Source of the DNA: Deltaproteobacteria bacterium
GTDB taxonomy: Bacteria > Desulfobacterota > DSM-4660 > Desulfatiglandales > B25-G16
DNA length: 7,945 nucleotides
Direction of reading: 5' to 3'
Assembly: GCA_018400255.1 (NCBI GenBank)
Contig: JAGYMO010000345.1
Span: 1-7,945, forward strand
Below the pieces are notes generated by a model. It saw only the letters and a program-made list of their open reading frames with translations, was not told where the DNA came from and did no database searches. A program made the translations under genes and the position numbers. Below, in pieces: positions 1-6,816 of the stretch (the stretch's first letter is position 1; each line of letters begins with the position of its first letter).

Positions 1-1
1 C

Positions 2-1183
2 CCTGTTACCCCTTTAGGTGGAGGCTTTACCCTATCTGCACTGGTTGTACCGAATAAAGGTGGTATTGTAATGGATATGAAAAGAATGGATAAGATACTT
101 GAGGTAAATGAGACAAACAGATATGCACTGATAGAGGCAGGGGTTTCGCAGGCCGAATTAAGGACATACCTTGAGAAAAACCATCCTAAATTCCAACACT
201 CAACCCCCGAGGCGCCGCCAACCGTCACTGTAACCGCCAATGCATTGATTCAAGGACATGGCCATATATCCCCACGATACGGAGTTAACTCCGATATGAT
301 AAGCGGTATGGAAGTTGTATTACCAACAGGCGAGATATGTAGAATAGGTTCTTCATCGGTCAGTCCCTACTGGTTTACAAGGGGCCCTCTGCCCGATTTA
401 TCGGGACTATTTGTAGGATGGTACGGCACAACAGGGATTGTAACAAAGCTTTCTATTAAAATTTATCCAAAGCCAAAATATAGGGAGGTTATGGCCTTTT
501 CTGGGGATGATGTAGATTTGATAACAGATGTTATCGCTGATGTAACATACCTTGATCTCCTTGAAGATTTCTTTCTTATAAATCAAGAAAAACCGGACTG
601 GATGAATCATATTTTTTACATCGTTATTGTTTCCGGCCATACTGAGGAGGAACTGGAACTAAAAAAGAACGCCTATAAAAACTTATTCAAAGGCTATAAA
701 GGGGAAACAATATCGTTTGTAGAAGAGCTTCACCCGGCCCTGAAGAAGAGGTTTTTAGATGTTCCCCCTCTGGCGGCGCTTGCGGCCGATTTCAGAAAGG
801 GTGGAGGATTTGAATATACAGGCTCTATACTTCCAATAGACAAGGTTCCCGAAGCATGGAGAAGAGGCATTGAAATAGCGCACAAGCATGGAATGTTGTG
901 TTCTTATGTCCATCAGGTCTTAATGGGTAACAGTATAATGTTTGGCTTTAATTACTCCTTTAACAGGGCGGATAAGGAGGATATCGAAAAAACGAGGCAG
1001 GCCATTAAAGAGTCAAACGCTGTGACCTTTGAATTAGGCGGAATGGTATGGAAAGGAGAGAGAGAGGCGCAACAGGCTACAATGAAAAAAATGGACCAAA
1101 ATACCGCTAAGCTGATAAAAACGATTAAAAGTGTCTTAGACCCAAATGGTATTATGAACCCTGGTAACTGGGAGAATACATAG
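2..1183 (+). CDS. FAD-binding oxidoreductase, VAO/GlcD-like (5' partial)
   Basis: This is the 3' part of a flavin-linked oxidoreductase of the vanillyl-alcohol oxidase/glycolate-oxidase (GlcD) superfamily. The frame is open to the left edge: the 23 codons before the ATG at 71 read PVTPLGGGFTLSALV..., which is the glycine-rich start of a PCMH-type FAD-binding domain followed by the usual 'GGIVMDMKRMDKILEVNE' strand. The ATG at 71 is therefore internal and the true start lies outside the window. About 393 residues are visible, against roughly 450-500 in the family. Further on come the 'NALIQGHGHISPRYG' segment with 'GMEVVLPTGE' (second half of the FAD domain), then the FAD-oxidase C-terminal domain, which ends with the characteristic 'LDPNGIMNPG'. 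The superfamily oxidises alcohols, hydroxyacids or phenols; the substrate here cannot be read from sequence, nor can covalent FAD attachment. A lactonase-type fragment and an exporter follow on the same strand, so a small-molecule catabolic role is possible (inference). Confidence 0.88.
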   Translation, partial: PVTPLGGGFTLSALVVPNKGGIVMDMKRMDKILEVNETNRYALIEAGVSQAELRTYLEKNHPKFQHSTPEAPPTVTVTANALIQGHGHISPRYGVNSDMISGMEVVLPTGEICRIGSSSVSPYWFTRGPLPDLSGLFVGWYGTTGIVTKLSIKIYPKPKYREVMAFSGDDVDLITDVIADVTYLDLLEDFFLINQEKPDWMNHIFYIVIVSGHTEEELELKKNAYKNLFKGYKGETISFVEELHPALKKRFLDVPPLAALAADFRKGGGFEYTGSILPIDKVPEAWRRGIEIAHKHGMLCSYVHQVLMGNSIMFGFNYSFNRADKEDIEKTRQAIKESNAVTFELGGMVWKGEREAQQATMKKMDQNTAKLIKTIKSVLDPNGIMNPGNWENT

Positions 1184-1259
1184 AGCTGTCCAATTCTATC
1201 AATCTATTGGTTACTGTAAAATCCCATTTTATTGATTTACTTAAGGCAGCCTTCTATCC

Positions 1260-1264
1260 GAGGA
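1260..1264 (+). promoter_or_regulatory. Ribosome binding site that decides the LysE start
   Basis: GAGGA at 1260-1264 lies six bases before the ATG at 1271. The reading frame is also open from a TTG at 1232, but that codon has no good Shine-Dalgarno sequence and would add 13 polar residues before the first membrane segment. The ATG at 1271 is the better start. Confidence 0.7.
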
Positions 1265-1270
1265 AAAAAT

Positions 1271-1903
1271 ATGTCTCTTTTAACCTTTCTCTTTGAGGCA
1301 ATTTTTATCTCATTATCTGGTGTAATGGCCCCCGGACCTATTACCGCTGCCATATTAGGGCAGGGAAACAACTCACCTCATGCTGGTGCCTTTGTTGCGA
1401 TCGGTCATGGCATTATAGAATTTCCACTAATGATAGCCATTTTTTATGGCTTTGGATATTTTTTAAGCCTGCCTTACATCAAGGCAGGCATAGCCTTCTT
1501 CGGTGGAATTTTTCTTCTGCTTATGGGAATCGATATGTTCCGCAATATGGGCCAACCCAGGGTAAATTCTAACACCTATTCCTATTCCCCGGTTATGGCC
1601 GGCTTCTTGCTTAGCATAGGAAACCCATATTTTCTTATTTGGTGGGCTACCATAGGGGCAGCCTTAATTGTTCATTCCTTTAAATTCGGTATGTTAGGTT
1701 TTATAATCTTCATGTTCGTTCATTGGCTGTGTGACTTTGTGTGGTTTTATTTTCTATCGGCACTCTCATTCAAGGGCGGCAAATTCTTTGGTAGGGGATT
1801 TCAGAAAATTAGCTTCGCAATATGCGGCGTCTTTCTATTCTTTTTTAGCGGTAAGTTTATGTTTGATGCCGCAAAAGAGATTTTCACACAACAAATCTAT
1901 TAG
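1271..1903 (+). CDS. LysE/RhtB-type amino-acid exporter family protein
   Basis: This is a 210-residue, very hydrophobic inner-membrane protein of the LysE/RhtB translocator family. These proteins export amino acids or related small metabolites using the ion gradient. Family marks are the 'MAPGPI' motif in the first membrane helix (residues 19-24), a charged and glycine-rich stretch after it ('GHGIIE', residues 45-50), and 'GNPYFLIWW' near residues 117-125, where the family has its conserved NP and aromatic residues. About six membrane segments can be seen, at roughly residues 4-28, 38-64, 68-90, 106-133, 137-162 and 177-199. The length is normal, so the gene looks intact. It starts 87 bases after the FAD oxidoreductase on the same strand. 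The stop codon lies directly against a truncated SMP-30-like fragment, so its present neighbourhood may be the result of a rearrangement. The substrate is not predictable. Confidence 0.87.
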   Translation: MSLLTFLFEAIFISLSGVMAPGPITAAILGQGNNSPHAGAFVAIGHGIIEFPLMIAIFYGFGYFLSLPYIKAGIAFFGGIFLLLMGIDMFRNMGQPRVNSNTYSYSPVMAGFLLSIGNPYFLIWWATIGAALIVHSFKFGMLGFIIFMFVHWLCDFVWFYFLSALSFKGGKFFGRGFQKISFAICGVFLFFFSGKFMFDAAKEIFTQQIY

Positions 1904-1910
1904 ATATAAG

Positions 1911-2246
1911 CAACATATTTACAAATATATTGCAGATGCGGGCGATAATAAAACCTGGCTCTATAAAATCCTGCCGGATGGAAGCCTTTCAGAAAAGTCA
2001 CTATTCTGCAAGCAAGGCTCTGACGGCATGAGCCTTGATGAAAGAAGTAATGTTTATGTTACAGGCAGCTCATCTATTTCTATATACAACAACAAAGGTA
2101 AAAAAATAGTAGAGATAATGTTTCCTGAAAGGCCGGCTAATATGACCTTCGCCGGCAAAGAAAGAAAAACTCTGGTTGTCACCGCCAGAACATCCATTTA
2201 TACGATTGAGATGGCAGTTCGAGGCGCCCCTACCCAAGCAAAATAG
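1911..2246 (+). pseudogene. SMP-30/gluconolactonase C-terminal fragment
   Basis: The frame that ends in TAG at 2244-2246 reads, from about 1911, as the last third of an SMP-30/gluconolactonase/LRE beta-propeller protein. The stretches 'YIADAGDNKTWLYKILPDGS', 'GSDGMSLDERSNVYVTG', 'FPERPANMTFAGKERKTL' and 'VVTARTSIYTIEMAVRGAP' follow the final propeller blades of that family in order. Only about 110 residues remain of a protein that is normally near 290-300 residues; the N-terminal blades with most metal ligands are missing. The same frame continues to the left only as an out-of-frame reading of the LysE gene, with no start codon or ribosome site at the head of the homology, so this is a 5'-truncated remnant. 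An internal ATG at 2028 could give a peptide of about 70 residues at most. The related intact enzymes hydrolyse sugar lactones or similar esters, which would suit the upstream oxidoreductase (inference). Confidence 0.8.
1915..1928. repeat. Inverted repeat at the LysE/SMP-30 junction
   Basis: ATATTT-AC-AAATAT is a perfect 6-bp inverted repeat with a two-base spacer, placed 11 bases after the LysE stop codon and exactly where SMP-30 homology begins. In AT-rich DNA such a palindrome can occur by chance, so a role in the rearrangement is only possible. Confidence 0.35.
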
Positions 2247-2255
2247 GATCCAAGC

Positions 2256-2957
2256 ATGAATAAAATAATTATAAGAGACGAAATATTTGATTTATTTCCC
2301 GACTTTTATAGAGGAATCGTAATTGTTAAGGATATGGCTAACCAAAAGTCAAATAAGAGAATAAAGAGGCTTTTAAAAAAAAAGATAGACAGTCAAGTTG
2401 AAATCAATGAATCAGAAGATAGCAGAATCCTTGCCTGGGATGAGGCCTATAGAAAAATGGGTGTTAATCCAAAAAACTATATGCCCTCTATCAAATATCT
2501 CATTCAAGCCATAAAACCAAATAGATCCCTGGCCTTTATCAATTCAGCCGTTGCTCTTTTTAACTATACATCGATTAAATATGTTACCCCTTGCGGGGGA
2601 GATGACATAACACGAATTGAGGGGAACCTTGTATTAGGAATCGCGAAAGGGACAGAGACATTTATTCCGTTGGGTGGAGGAACTAAGGAAAATCCAGGTT
2701 TAGGAGAGGTCATTTACTACGACGACCTTAGCAAAAATGTCATGTGCAGGAGGTTTAATTGGAGAAACGGTGATATCACCAAAATAGAGGTTGAATCAAA
2801 AAAGGCTGTTCTCAATATAGATTCCTTGCCCCCTGTATCGCCGGATATTTGTAGTAAGGCCTGTTACGAATTGGCTGAGCTTATTAGACTTTACTGCGAG
2901 GCGGACGTTGAAACTATGCACCTAGACTATAATACAAGAGAGGCTTGTATTCCTTAA
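2256..2957 (+). CDS. Free-standing B3/B4 domain protein (PheRS beta-like)
   Basis: This 233-residue soluble protein consists mainly of a B3/B4 domain (Pfam B3_4), the module that forms the editing region of the phenylalanyl-tRNA synthetase beta chain and also occurs alone in bacteria and archaea. Family features in order are 'WDEAYRKMGVNPKNYMPSIK' (residues 61-80), 'FINSAVALFNYTSIKY' (94-109), 'PCGGDDITRIEG' (112-123), 'FIPLGGG' (136-142), 'GEVIYYDD' (150-157) and 'CRRFNWRNGDITKI' (164-177). The length suits the stand-alone form. The role of stand-alone members is not settled; removal of mischarged amino acids or a metabolic role are both possible. Start: ATG at 2256 with AGGA at 2245-2248, which overlaps the stop codon of the broken SMP-30 frame, so the two were probably translationally coupled before the latter decayed. 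No signal peptide or membrane segment is seen. Confidence 0.85.
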   Translation: MNKIIIRDEIFDLFPDFYRGIVIVKDMANQKSNKRIKRLLKKKIDSQVEINESEDSRILAWDEAYRKMGVNPKNYMPSIKYLIQAIKPNRSLAFINSAVALFNYTSIKYVTPCGGDDITRIEGNLVLGIAKGTETFIPLGGGTKENPGLGEVIYYDDLSKNVMCRRFNWRNGDITKIEVESKKAVLNIDSLPPVSPDICSKACYELAELIRLYCEADVETMHLDYNTREACIP

Positions 2958-3013
2958 TCGAGGTCGTAAATTATATGTACGAGTGATATCTTTCTAAAGT
3001 AATACTATTTGGC

Positions 3014-4300
3014 GTGAAATCTTATACCTTTAATAATTTTGCTGTAACACTCAACAAGAAAGGCTCAAGCGAATACTTTAAGGTTAGCTACCCGATAAGA
3101 TATGGCAGTTTTTCAGAGATAAAAACAAGAGAGTTTATCTTCCAGTTCAACTTAAATGGTGAGATAAAATACATTCAAGGTATAAGCAAAAACTGGCCCC
3201 ATCCGGCCGAATGGTTGAAGAGAACCGTAGCCAATGATTGGCTATATTACAGTGCAGACAGCTATAGTGGTATTTACGATTTCTTTGGTGAATATTACCT
3301 TCCATGCCCTTCCTATAACAGCAACTCCGTAACAAATAGAAACCCCTTCAATGAAAAGGAAATAGAATCCGCCTTTGAATCCTTTAAAGTCCTGCTTGAT
3401 GAAATTAAAAGATTGAACTTTTCAAACATTCAAGGGGATTTGAAGACCTTCTTCCTGAATATAATAAAAAATAACCCCACATCTTTGGCAAAAAAAGCGG
3501 AAAGACTTCACAATATCATAGGAGATCAAATAACAGTTCTCCCGCCTGATACAAGACATGTTGACTATGATGTTATTCCCCTGATTATTGCAGATGGTTG
3601 CTTATACAACTGTGGGTTTTGCACAGTAAAGTCGGGCAAACCCTTTTCACCCAGGAGTAAGGAAAATATATTGAAACAGATTTATAGCCTGAAAGAGTTT
3701 TACGCGCAAGATGTCCTTAACTATAACTCACTTTTCTTAGGTCAACATGATGCCCTGTTTGCAAGCGCGGAACTAATTGAATTTGCAGCTAAAAGCGCCT
3801 ATGAAATTTTAGACATAAAGCGCTCAAATCTAAAGAATTCATACCTGTTTATTTTTGGCAGCGTAGATTCTTTAACAAACCCTGAAGATCACCTCTTCAA
3901 ATCATTAAACAGCCTGCCATTTTACACTTACGTAAATATAGGGCTTGAATCTGCTGATCCTGAAACCCTTGCCATGTTGCAAAAACCCCTTACTGGTAAG
4001 GCAATAAACGATGCCTTTTTAAGAATGATAGATATAAATAAAAGGTACAGCAATATCGAGGTCACGGCAAATTTCGTCTTAAAAGATGAGATGCCGCAAG
4101 GTCATTTACCTTCCATAATAGATTTAGCCACAAACAGTTTAGGCCACGTTTATGCCAAAGGGGCTATATATGTTTCACCATTGATGAATGCCAAAGGCAA
4201 AAAGGCTTATGTAAATAGAAAGACTATACTAAAAAAATTTAATGAAATAAAAAGGCACAGTCGCCTTCCAGCCTTTATATACCTGATAGAACGGTTGTAG
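3014..4300 (+). CDS. Radical SAM protein of unknown specific function
   Basis: This 428-residue protein has a radical SAM core in its second half. The [4Fe-4S]-binding cysteines are C196, C200 and C203 in 'DGCLYNCGFCTVK', a canonical CxxxCxxC. A later 'NIGLESADPETLAMLQKP' (near residues 308-325) matches the strand of HemN/Elp3/MiaB-like radical SAM barrels that helps bind SAM. The first 185 residues are rich in aromatic residues ('WPHPAEWLKR', 'NDWLYYSADSYSGIYDFFGEYY') and I do not recognise them; they may form the substrate or partner domain. No C-terminal TRAM, HemN-C or cysteine-rich SPASM extension is visible. The start is a GTG with only a weak AAAG (2996-2999) upstream; a stop codon at 2984-2986 and the lack of other good start codons leave GTG as the best choice. 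It lies 56 bases after the B3/B4 gene and may be co-transcribed with it. The reaction and substrate are unknown. Confidence 0.85.
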   Translation: MKSYTFNNFAVTLNKKGSSEYFKVSYPIRYGSFSEIKTREFIFQFNLNGEIKYIQGISKNWPHPAEWLKRTVANDWLYYSADSYSGIYDFFGEYYLPCPSYNSNSVTNRNPFNEKEIESAFESFKVLLDEIKRLNFSNIQGDLKTFFLNIIKNNPTSLAKKAERLHNIIGDQITVLPPDTRHVDYDVIPLIIADGCLYNCGFCTVKSGKPFSPRSKENILKQIYSLKEFYAQDVLNYNSLFLGQHDALFASAELIEFAAKSAYEILDIKRSNLKNSYLFIFGSVDSLTNPEDHLFKSLNSLPFYTYVNIGLESADPETLAMLQKPLTGKAINDAFLRMIDINKRYSNIEVTANFVLKDEMPQGHLPSIIDLATNSLGHVYAKGAIYVSPLMNAKGKKAYVNRKTILKKFNEIKRHSRLPAFIYLIERL

Positions 4301-4370
4301 GCTGTACTGTTTGCAATTGATTTTGCCTTTAGATTTTGCATACTATCCCCCAGCCAAAAGCATCCTGAAG

Positions 4371-4388
4371 GAGGAAACGCGTTTTCTC
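4371..4388. promoter_or_regulatory. 18-bp near-perfect palindrome, possible operator
   Basis: GAGGAAACGCGTTTTCTC is palindromic except for one G-T pair, with a perfect 10-bp core AAACGCGTTT. It has no loop and no T-run, so it fits a dimer-binding site on DNA better than a terminator. Its centre is about 190 bases before the predicted MCP transcription start. The bound protein is unknown. Confidence 0.45.
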
Positions 4389-4411
4389 TAATGAGGCGTC
4401 AAAACCAAAAG

Positions 4412-4429
4412 TAAATGTCATAAAATTGA
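4412..4429 (+). repeat. Operator-like direct repeat, copy 1
   Basis: TAAATGTCATAAAATTGA agrees with copy 2 (4464-4481) at 15 of 18 positions. This copy lies inside the inverted repeat TGTCA-TAAAAT-TGACA (4416-4431). Its centre is about 148 bases before the predicted start of transcription, within the usual distance range for sigma-54 activator sites. Confidence 0.45.
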
Positions 4430-4463
4430 CAGTTTGATGCTTGTTTCCACAACACGAAAAAAA

Positions 4464-4481
4464 TAAATGTGATAAACATGA
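4464..4481 (+). repeat. Operator-like direct repeat, copy 2
   Basis: TAAATGTGATAAACATGA is the second copy, offset from copy 1 by 52 bases, about five DNA turns, so both would face the same side of the helix. It contains the shorter inverted repeat ATGT-GATAA-ACAT (4467-4479). Together they could be a tandem enhancer for the sigma-54 promoter (inference). Confidence 0.45.
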
Positions 4482-4542
4482 TTTAGCCGGCATTGTTGAA
4501 TGTAAAAATATCCTGATGTTTGAAAATTAGATAGTATATGAA

Positions 4543-4558
4543 TGGCACATTACTTGCT
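4543..4558 (+). promoter_or_regulatory. Sigma-54 (RpoN) -24/-12 promoter for the MCP
   Basis: TGGCAC-ATTAC-TTGCT matches the sigma-54 consensus TGGCACR-N4-TTGCW at every defined position. GG (4544-4545) and GC (4556-4557) have exactly ten bases between them. The expected transcription start is near 4569, leaving a leader of about 50 bases to the MCP ATG. Such promoters need an AAA+ enhancer-binding protein; no such gene is in this window. Confidence 0.85.
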
Positions 4559-4605
4559 TTATAATACCAATTCACCTAATTAACATACTGAAAATCAATA
4601 CGACC

Positions 4606-4611
4606 AGGAGG
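4606..4611 (+). promoter_or_regulatory. Strong ribosome binding site of the MCP gene
   Basis: AGGAGG lies seven bases before the ATG at 4619. It is the strongest Shine-Dalgarno sequence seen in the window and confirms that start. Confidence 0.8.
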
Positions 4612-4618
4612 ATCTAGA

Positions 4619-6409
4619 ATGAGAAAATTAAGCTTAGTCAACAAATTCCTTTTCCCTACAATCTTGCTCATAATTATAGGCATGGGTTTTTCAGCCTTTA
4701 TCTCCTATGTCAATTCAAAAAATGCCATGGAAGTAATAATCACAAGTCAAATCACCCAATTTTGCGATTCCACAATGAAAAATATTTCTTTCTGGATCAA
4801 CGACCGCAAGCTTGAACTTAATAACTGGAGCAAGCAAGCATCTTTTCGCAAGGCTGCTAGCGATACAATGTATGTTAGTATCGCAAACCTCGAATTAGAC
4901 CTCTTGAATGAAGATTATAAGTTTTATGAAGCAATTTGTATCACAAACACCACCGGAGACGTGGTAGCCTCTTCTGACCCTGATATGGTTACAAAAATAA
5001 ATTTTTCCGGGTGGGAACCATTTAAGAAATCACTTAATGGAGCCTTTTCCGTCTCGGATGTCATAAACAGCAAGACAACAGGGAAACACATATTCGCAAT
5101 TTCTGTACCCATAAAAGAAAAAGAGGAAGTTGTGGGCGTGTTTTTTGGTCTGGTAGATTTAACGTATTTCAGCAAAAACTTTATAGACCCGGTGAAAATC
5201 GGTAAAACAGGATATGGCTTTCTCATCAATTCAAAAGGTCTGGCTATAGCCCATCCGGATAAATCTCAGGTTATGAAACTCAATTTAAGCGAATTAGATT
5301 TAGGCAAGAAAATCCTTGACAAAAGCAAGGGAATAATCAAATCCCAATTCAATGGCATATCACAGCTTATTGCCTTTGAGAAAGCCAAAGAATTAGGGTG
5401 GATAGTGGTTGTGAGTGCAAATACAAAGGAAATCTTTGCGCCTGCAAACAGGCTCCGCCTGCTCAATATAACCCTTACAATAGCAATTGTTATTATAGCC
5501 GGGCTGATCATCTTTTTTATTGCAAGGTCTGTCGCAAATCCAATAAATCGTATAATTGGGACCCTCAGAGATATGGCAAATAATGTAAATTCTGAAGCAG
5601 GCCATGTTTCTGCCGCGAGTCTGTCAATGGCGGATAAGACGTCTGAGCAAGCGGCCTCTTTAGAGGAGACTGGATCATCTCTCGAAAAGATGTCAGCTAT
5701 GACCAAGCAGAATGCAGAAAATTCCGTACAGGCGGACAATCTAATGAAAGAGGCCAACCAAACCTTAAATAAGGGCAATGAGTCGATGAACAAGCTGACC
5801 CTTTCAATGAATGATATATCCAAGACAGGTGAAGAAACCCAGAAAATCATAAAGACCATTGATGAAATAGCGTTCCAGACAAATCTCCTGGCACTCAATG
5901 CGGCCGTTGAGGCTGCCAGGGCGGGAGAGGCAGGCGCGGGTTTTGCAGTAGTCGCTGAGGAGGTAAGGAATTTAGCCATGAGAGCAGCTGATGCAGCTCG
6001 AAACACGGCAATCTTAATCGAGGGTTCCGTAAAGAAAATTAATGATGGCTCGGAATTAGTTACCATAACGAACAATGATTTTTCAGGAGTGGCACTAAGC
6101 TCTTCAAAGGTCGGTGAACTTATTGCCGAAATCTCCGCCGCTTCCCGAGAACAGGCAGAGGGCATCGAACAAATCAACGAGGCAGTTTCCAAAATAGATT
6201 CAGCCACCCAACGGAATGTAGCCAATGCGGAAGAATCTGCTGCAGCCTCGGCAGAAATGAATGCGCTTGCCAAAAAGATGAGGCTCGTCATTAATGACCT
6301 TGTTCGCATTACAGGACTAAAAAATCACAAGGTAAACAAAAATGAGCAGGATATTCTAAAACTACCTGAAAGCTCATCAAAAAGTGAGCAGCCACCGATA
6401 AACCAATAG
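4619..6409 (+). CDS. Methyl-accepting chemotaxis protein, Cache-type sensor
   Basis: This 596-residue receptor has a standard transmembrane layout: first membrane helix about 10-32, a periplasmic domain about 33-279, second membrane helix about 281-301, then a cytoplasmic signalling rod. The periplasmic part resembles a double Cache domain ('GDVVASSDPDM' near 113, 'ISVPIKEKEEVVGVFFGLVDL' near 161-181, 'GKTGYGFLINSKGLAIAHPD' near 195-214). I do not see the residue set of the known amino-acid-binding Cache motif, so the ligand is unknown. The region after helix 2 has the HAMP-like 'VANPINRI' but then runs almost at once into the methylation helix, so HAMP is short. Probable methylation sites are the Glu pairs 349-350 and 538-539. 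The conserved hairpin tip that binds CheA/CheW spans about 415-452 (DEIAFQTNLLALNAAVEAAR and the segment after it). There is no C-terminal NWETF-type CheR tether. No che or flagellar gene is adjacent, so it is an orphan receptor, controlled by its own sigma-54 promoter. Confidence 0.95.
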   Translation: MRKLSLVNKFLFPTILLIIIGMGFSAFISYVNSKNAMEVIITSQITQFCDSTMKNISFWINDRKLELNNWSKQASFRKAASDTMYVSIANLELDLLNEDYKFYEAICITNTTGDVVASSDPDMVTKINFSGWEPFKKSLNGAFSVSDVINSKTTGKHIFAISVPIKEKEEVVGVFFGLVDLTYFSKNFIDPVKIGKTGYGFLINSKGLAIAHPDKSQVMKLNLSELDLGKKILDKSKGIIKSQFNGISQLIAFEKAKELGWIVVVSANTKEIFAPANRLRLLNITLTIAIVIIAGLIIFFIARSVANPINRIIGTLRDMANNVNSEAGHVSAASLSMADKTSEQAASLEETGSSLEKMSAMTKQNAENSVQADNLMKEANQTLNKGNESMNKLTLSMNDISKTGEETQKIIKTIDEIAFQTNLLALNAAVEAARAGEAGAGFAVVAEEVRNLAMRAADAARNTAILIEGSVKKINDGSELVTITNNDFSGVALSSSKVGELIAEISAASREQAEGIEQINEAVSKIDSATQRNVANAEESAAASAEMNALAKKMRLVINDLVRITGLKNHKVNKNEQDILKLPESSSKSEQPPINQ

Positions 6410-6723
6410 CACTCCATTAACCAAAGAAAAAAGTGACAAGGGCAAAAAAACCGAAAGAGAGAAACATTTGAATAAAAGGATTACGGGTTTAAGCATTTCT
6501 GATATATTGTATATTTTTATCGTAGCTTTTTGCCTAAAATACTTTATGTTTTTCATGCCCCTCGGCAATAAAATATAATTTTCTCATAAAAGACACTTGT
6601 ACGCTGTTTAAAAAAACACATCATCCAAGTAGCCTCCCGGTAGCTTCCCAGCTTTTTTTGCCCTGTCAAGAACACCTCCCTACTCAAAATTATCGGTAAA
6701 ACAATCATAAGCAAAAATTTCTT

Positions 6724-6741
6724 TCCACTCCGTTAAGTGGA
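6724..6741. repeat. Small hairpin at the left end of the hairpin chain
   Basis: TCCACT (6724-6729) and AGTGGA (6736-6741) form a 6-bp stem with a six-base loop. Its right arm overlaps the beginning of repeat copy 1 at 6737. The second repeat copy has no such partner to the left. Confidence 0.5.
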
Positions 6742-6796
6742 GCCCCACGGGCAAGCCCGTGGCACCACCTGGTTTCGCCGATTCCCTTTGCGAACG
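6737..6796. repeat. GC-rich palindromic repeat, copy 1
   Basis: The first 48 bases are identical to 7260-7307, and over 60 bases 58 match copy 2. It contains the hairpin CCACGGGC-AA-GCCCGTGG (6745-6762), and a second weaker one TTCGC (6774-6778) with GCGAA (6790-6794). It is much richer in GC than its surroundings. The type recalls REP-like or small non-autonomous mobile repeats, but I cannot assign it to a named family. Confidence 0.85.
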
Positions 6797-6816
6797 GCGG
6801 GGCTTAGTAGTGCGAC

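Larger units (their letters stand above)
4301..4618. other. Intergenic control region upstream of the MCP
   Basis: This 318-base gap contains no gene. No clear intrinsic terminator follows the radical SAM gene. It holds a near-perfect palindrome (4371-4388), an imperfect tandem pair of operator-like repeats (4412-4429 and 4464-4481), a sigma-54 promoter (4543-4558) and a strong ribosome site (4606-4611), all ordered toward the MCP gene. Confidence 0.75.

Noticed and set aside
1731..1903. Frame upstream of the SMP-30 fragment, read as part of a 171-codon gene starting at 1731
   Set aside because: This part is only an out-of-frame reading of the LysE gene; the SMP-30 similarity begins after the LysE stop codon.
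2964..2982. Inverted repeat TCGTA/TACGA between the B3/B4 and radical SAM genes
   Set aside because: Arms of five bases with a nine-base AT-rich spacer are expected by chance, and no T-run follows that would make a terminator.
4350..4412. Possible cyclic-dinucleotide (GEMM) riboswitch, because of a CCTGAAGG loop followed by GGAAACGCG
   Set aside because: The conserved CACG...GGCAAAC segment and the GGGACGCAAAGC core are missing. It also lies far upstream of the sigma-54 start, so it would not be part of the MCP transcript.
5266..6309. Long open frame of 347 codons on the - strand opposite the MCP
   Set aside because: It is a shadow of the strongly biased MCP coding sequence; its translation is a serine/alanine-rich sequence without any family resemblance, and it lacks its own ribosome site.
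6377..6568. 63-codon - strand frame at the end of the MCP with a hydrophobic C-terminus
   Set aside because: It overlaps the MCP 3' end, has no convincing ribosome site and consists of low-complexity AT-rich codons; probably chance.
6640..6658. AGCT-TCCC-AGCT followed by a T-run, as a terminator for the MCP
   Set aside because: A four-base stem is too weak, and it lies more than 230 bases after the MCP stop codon.
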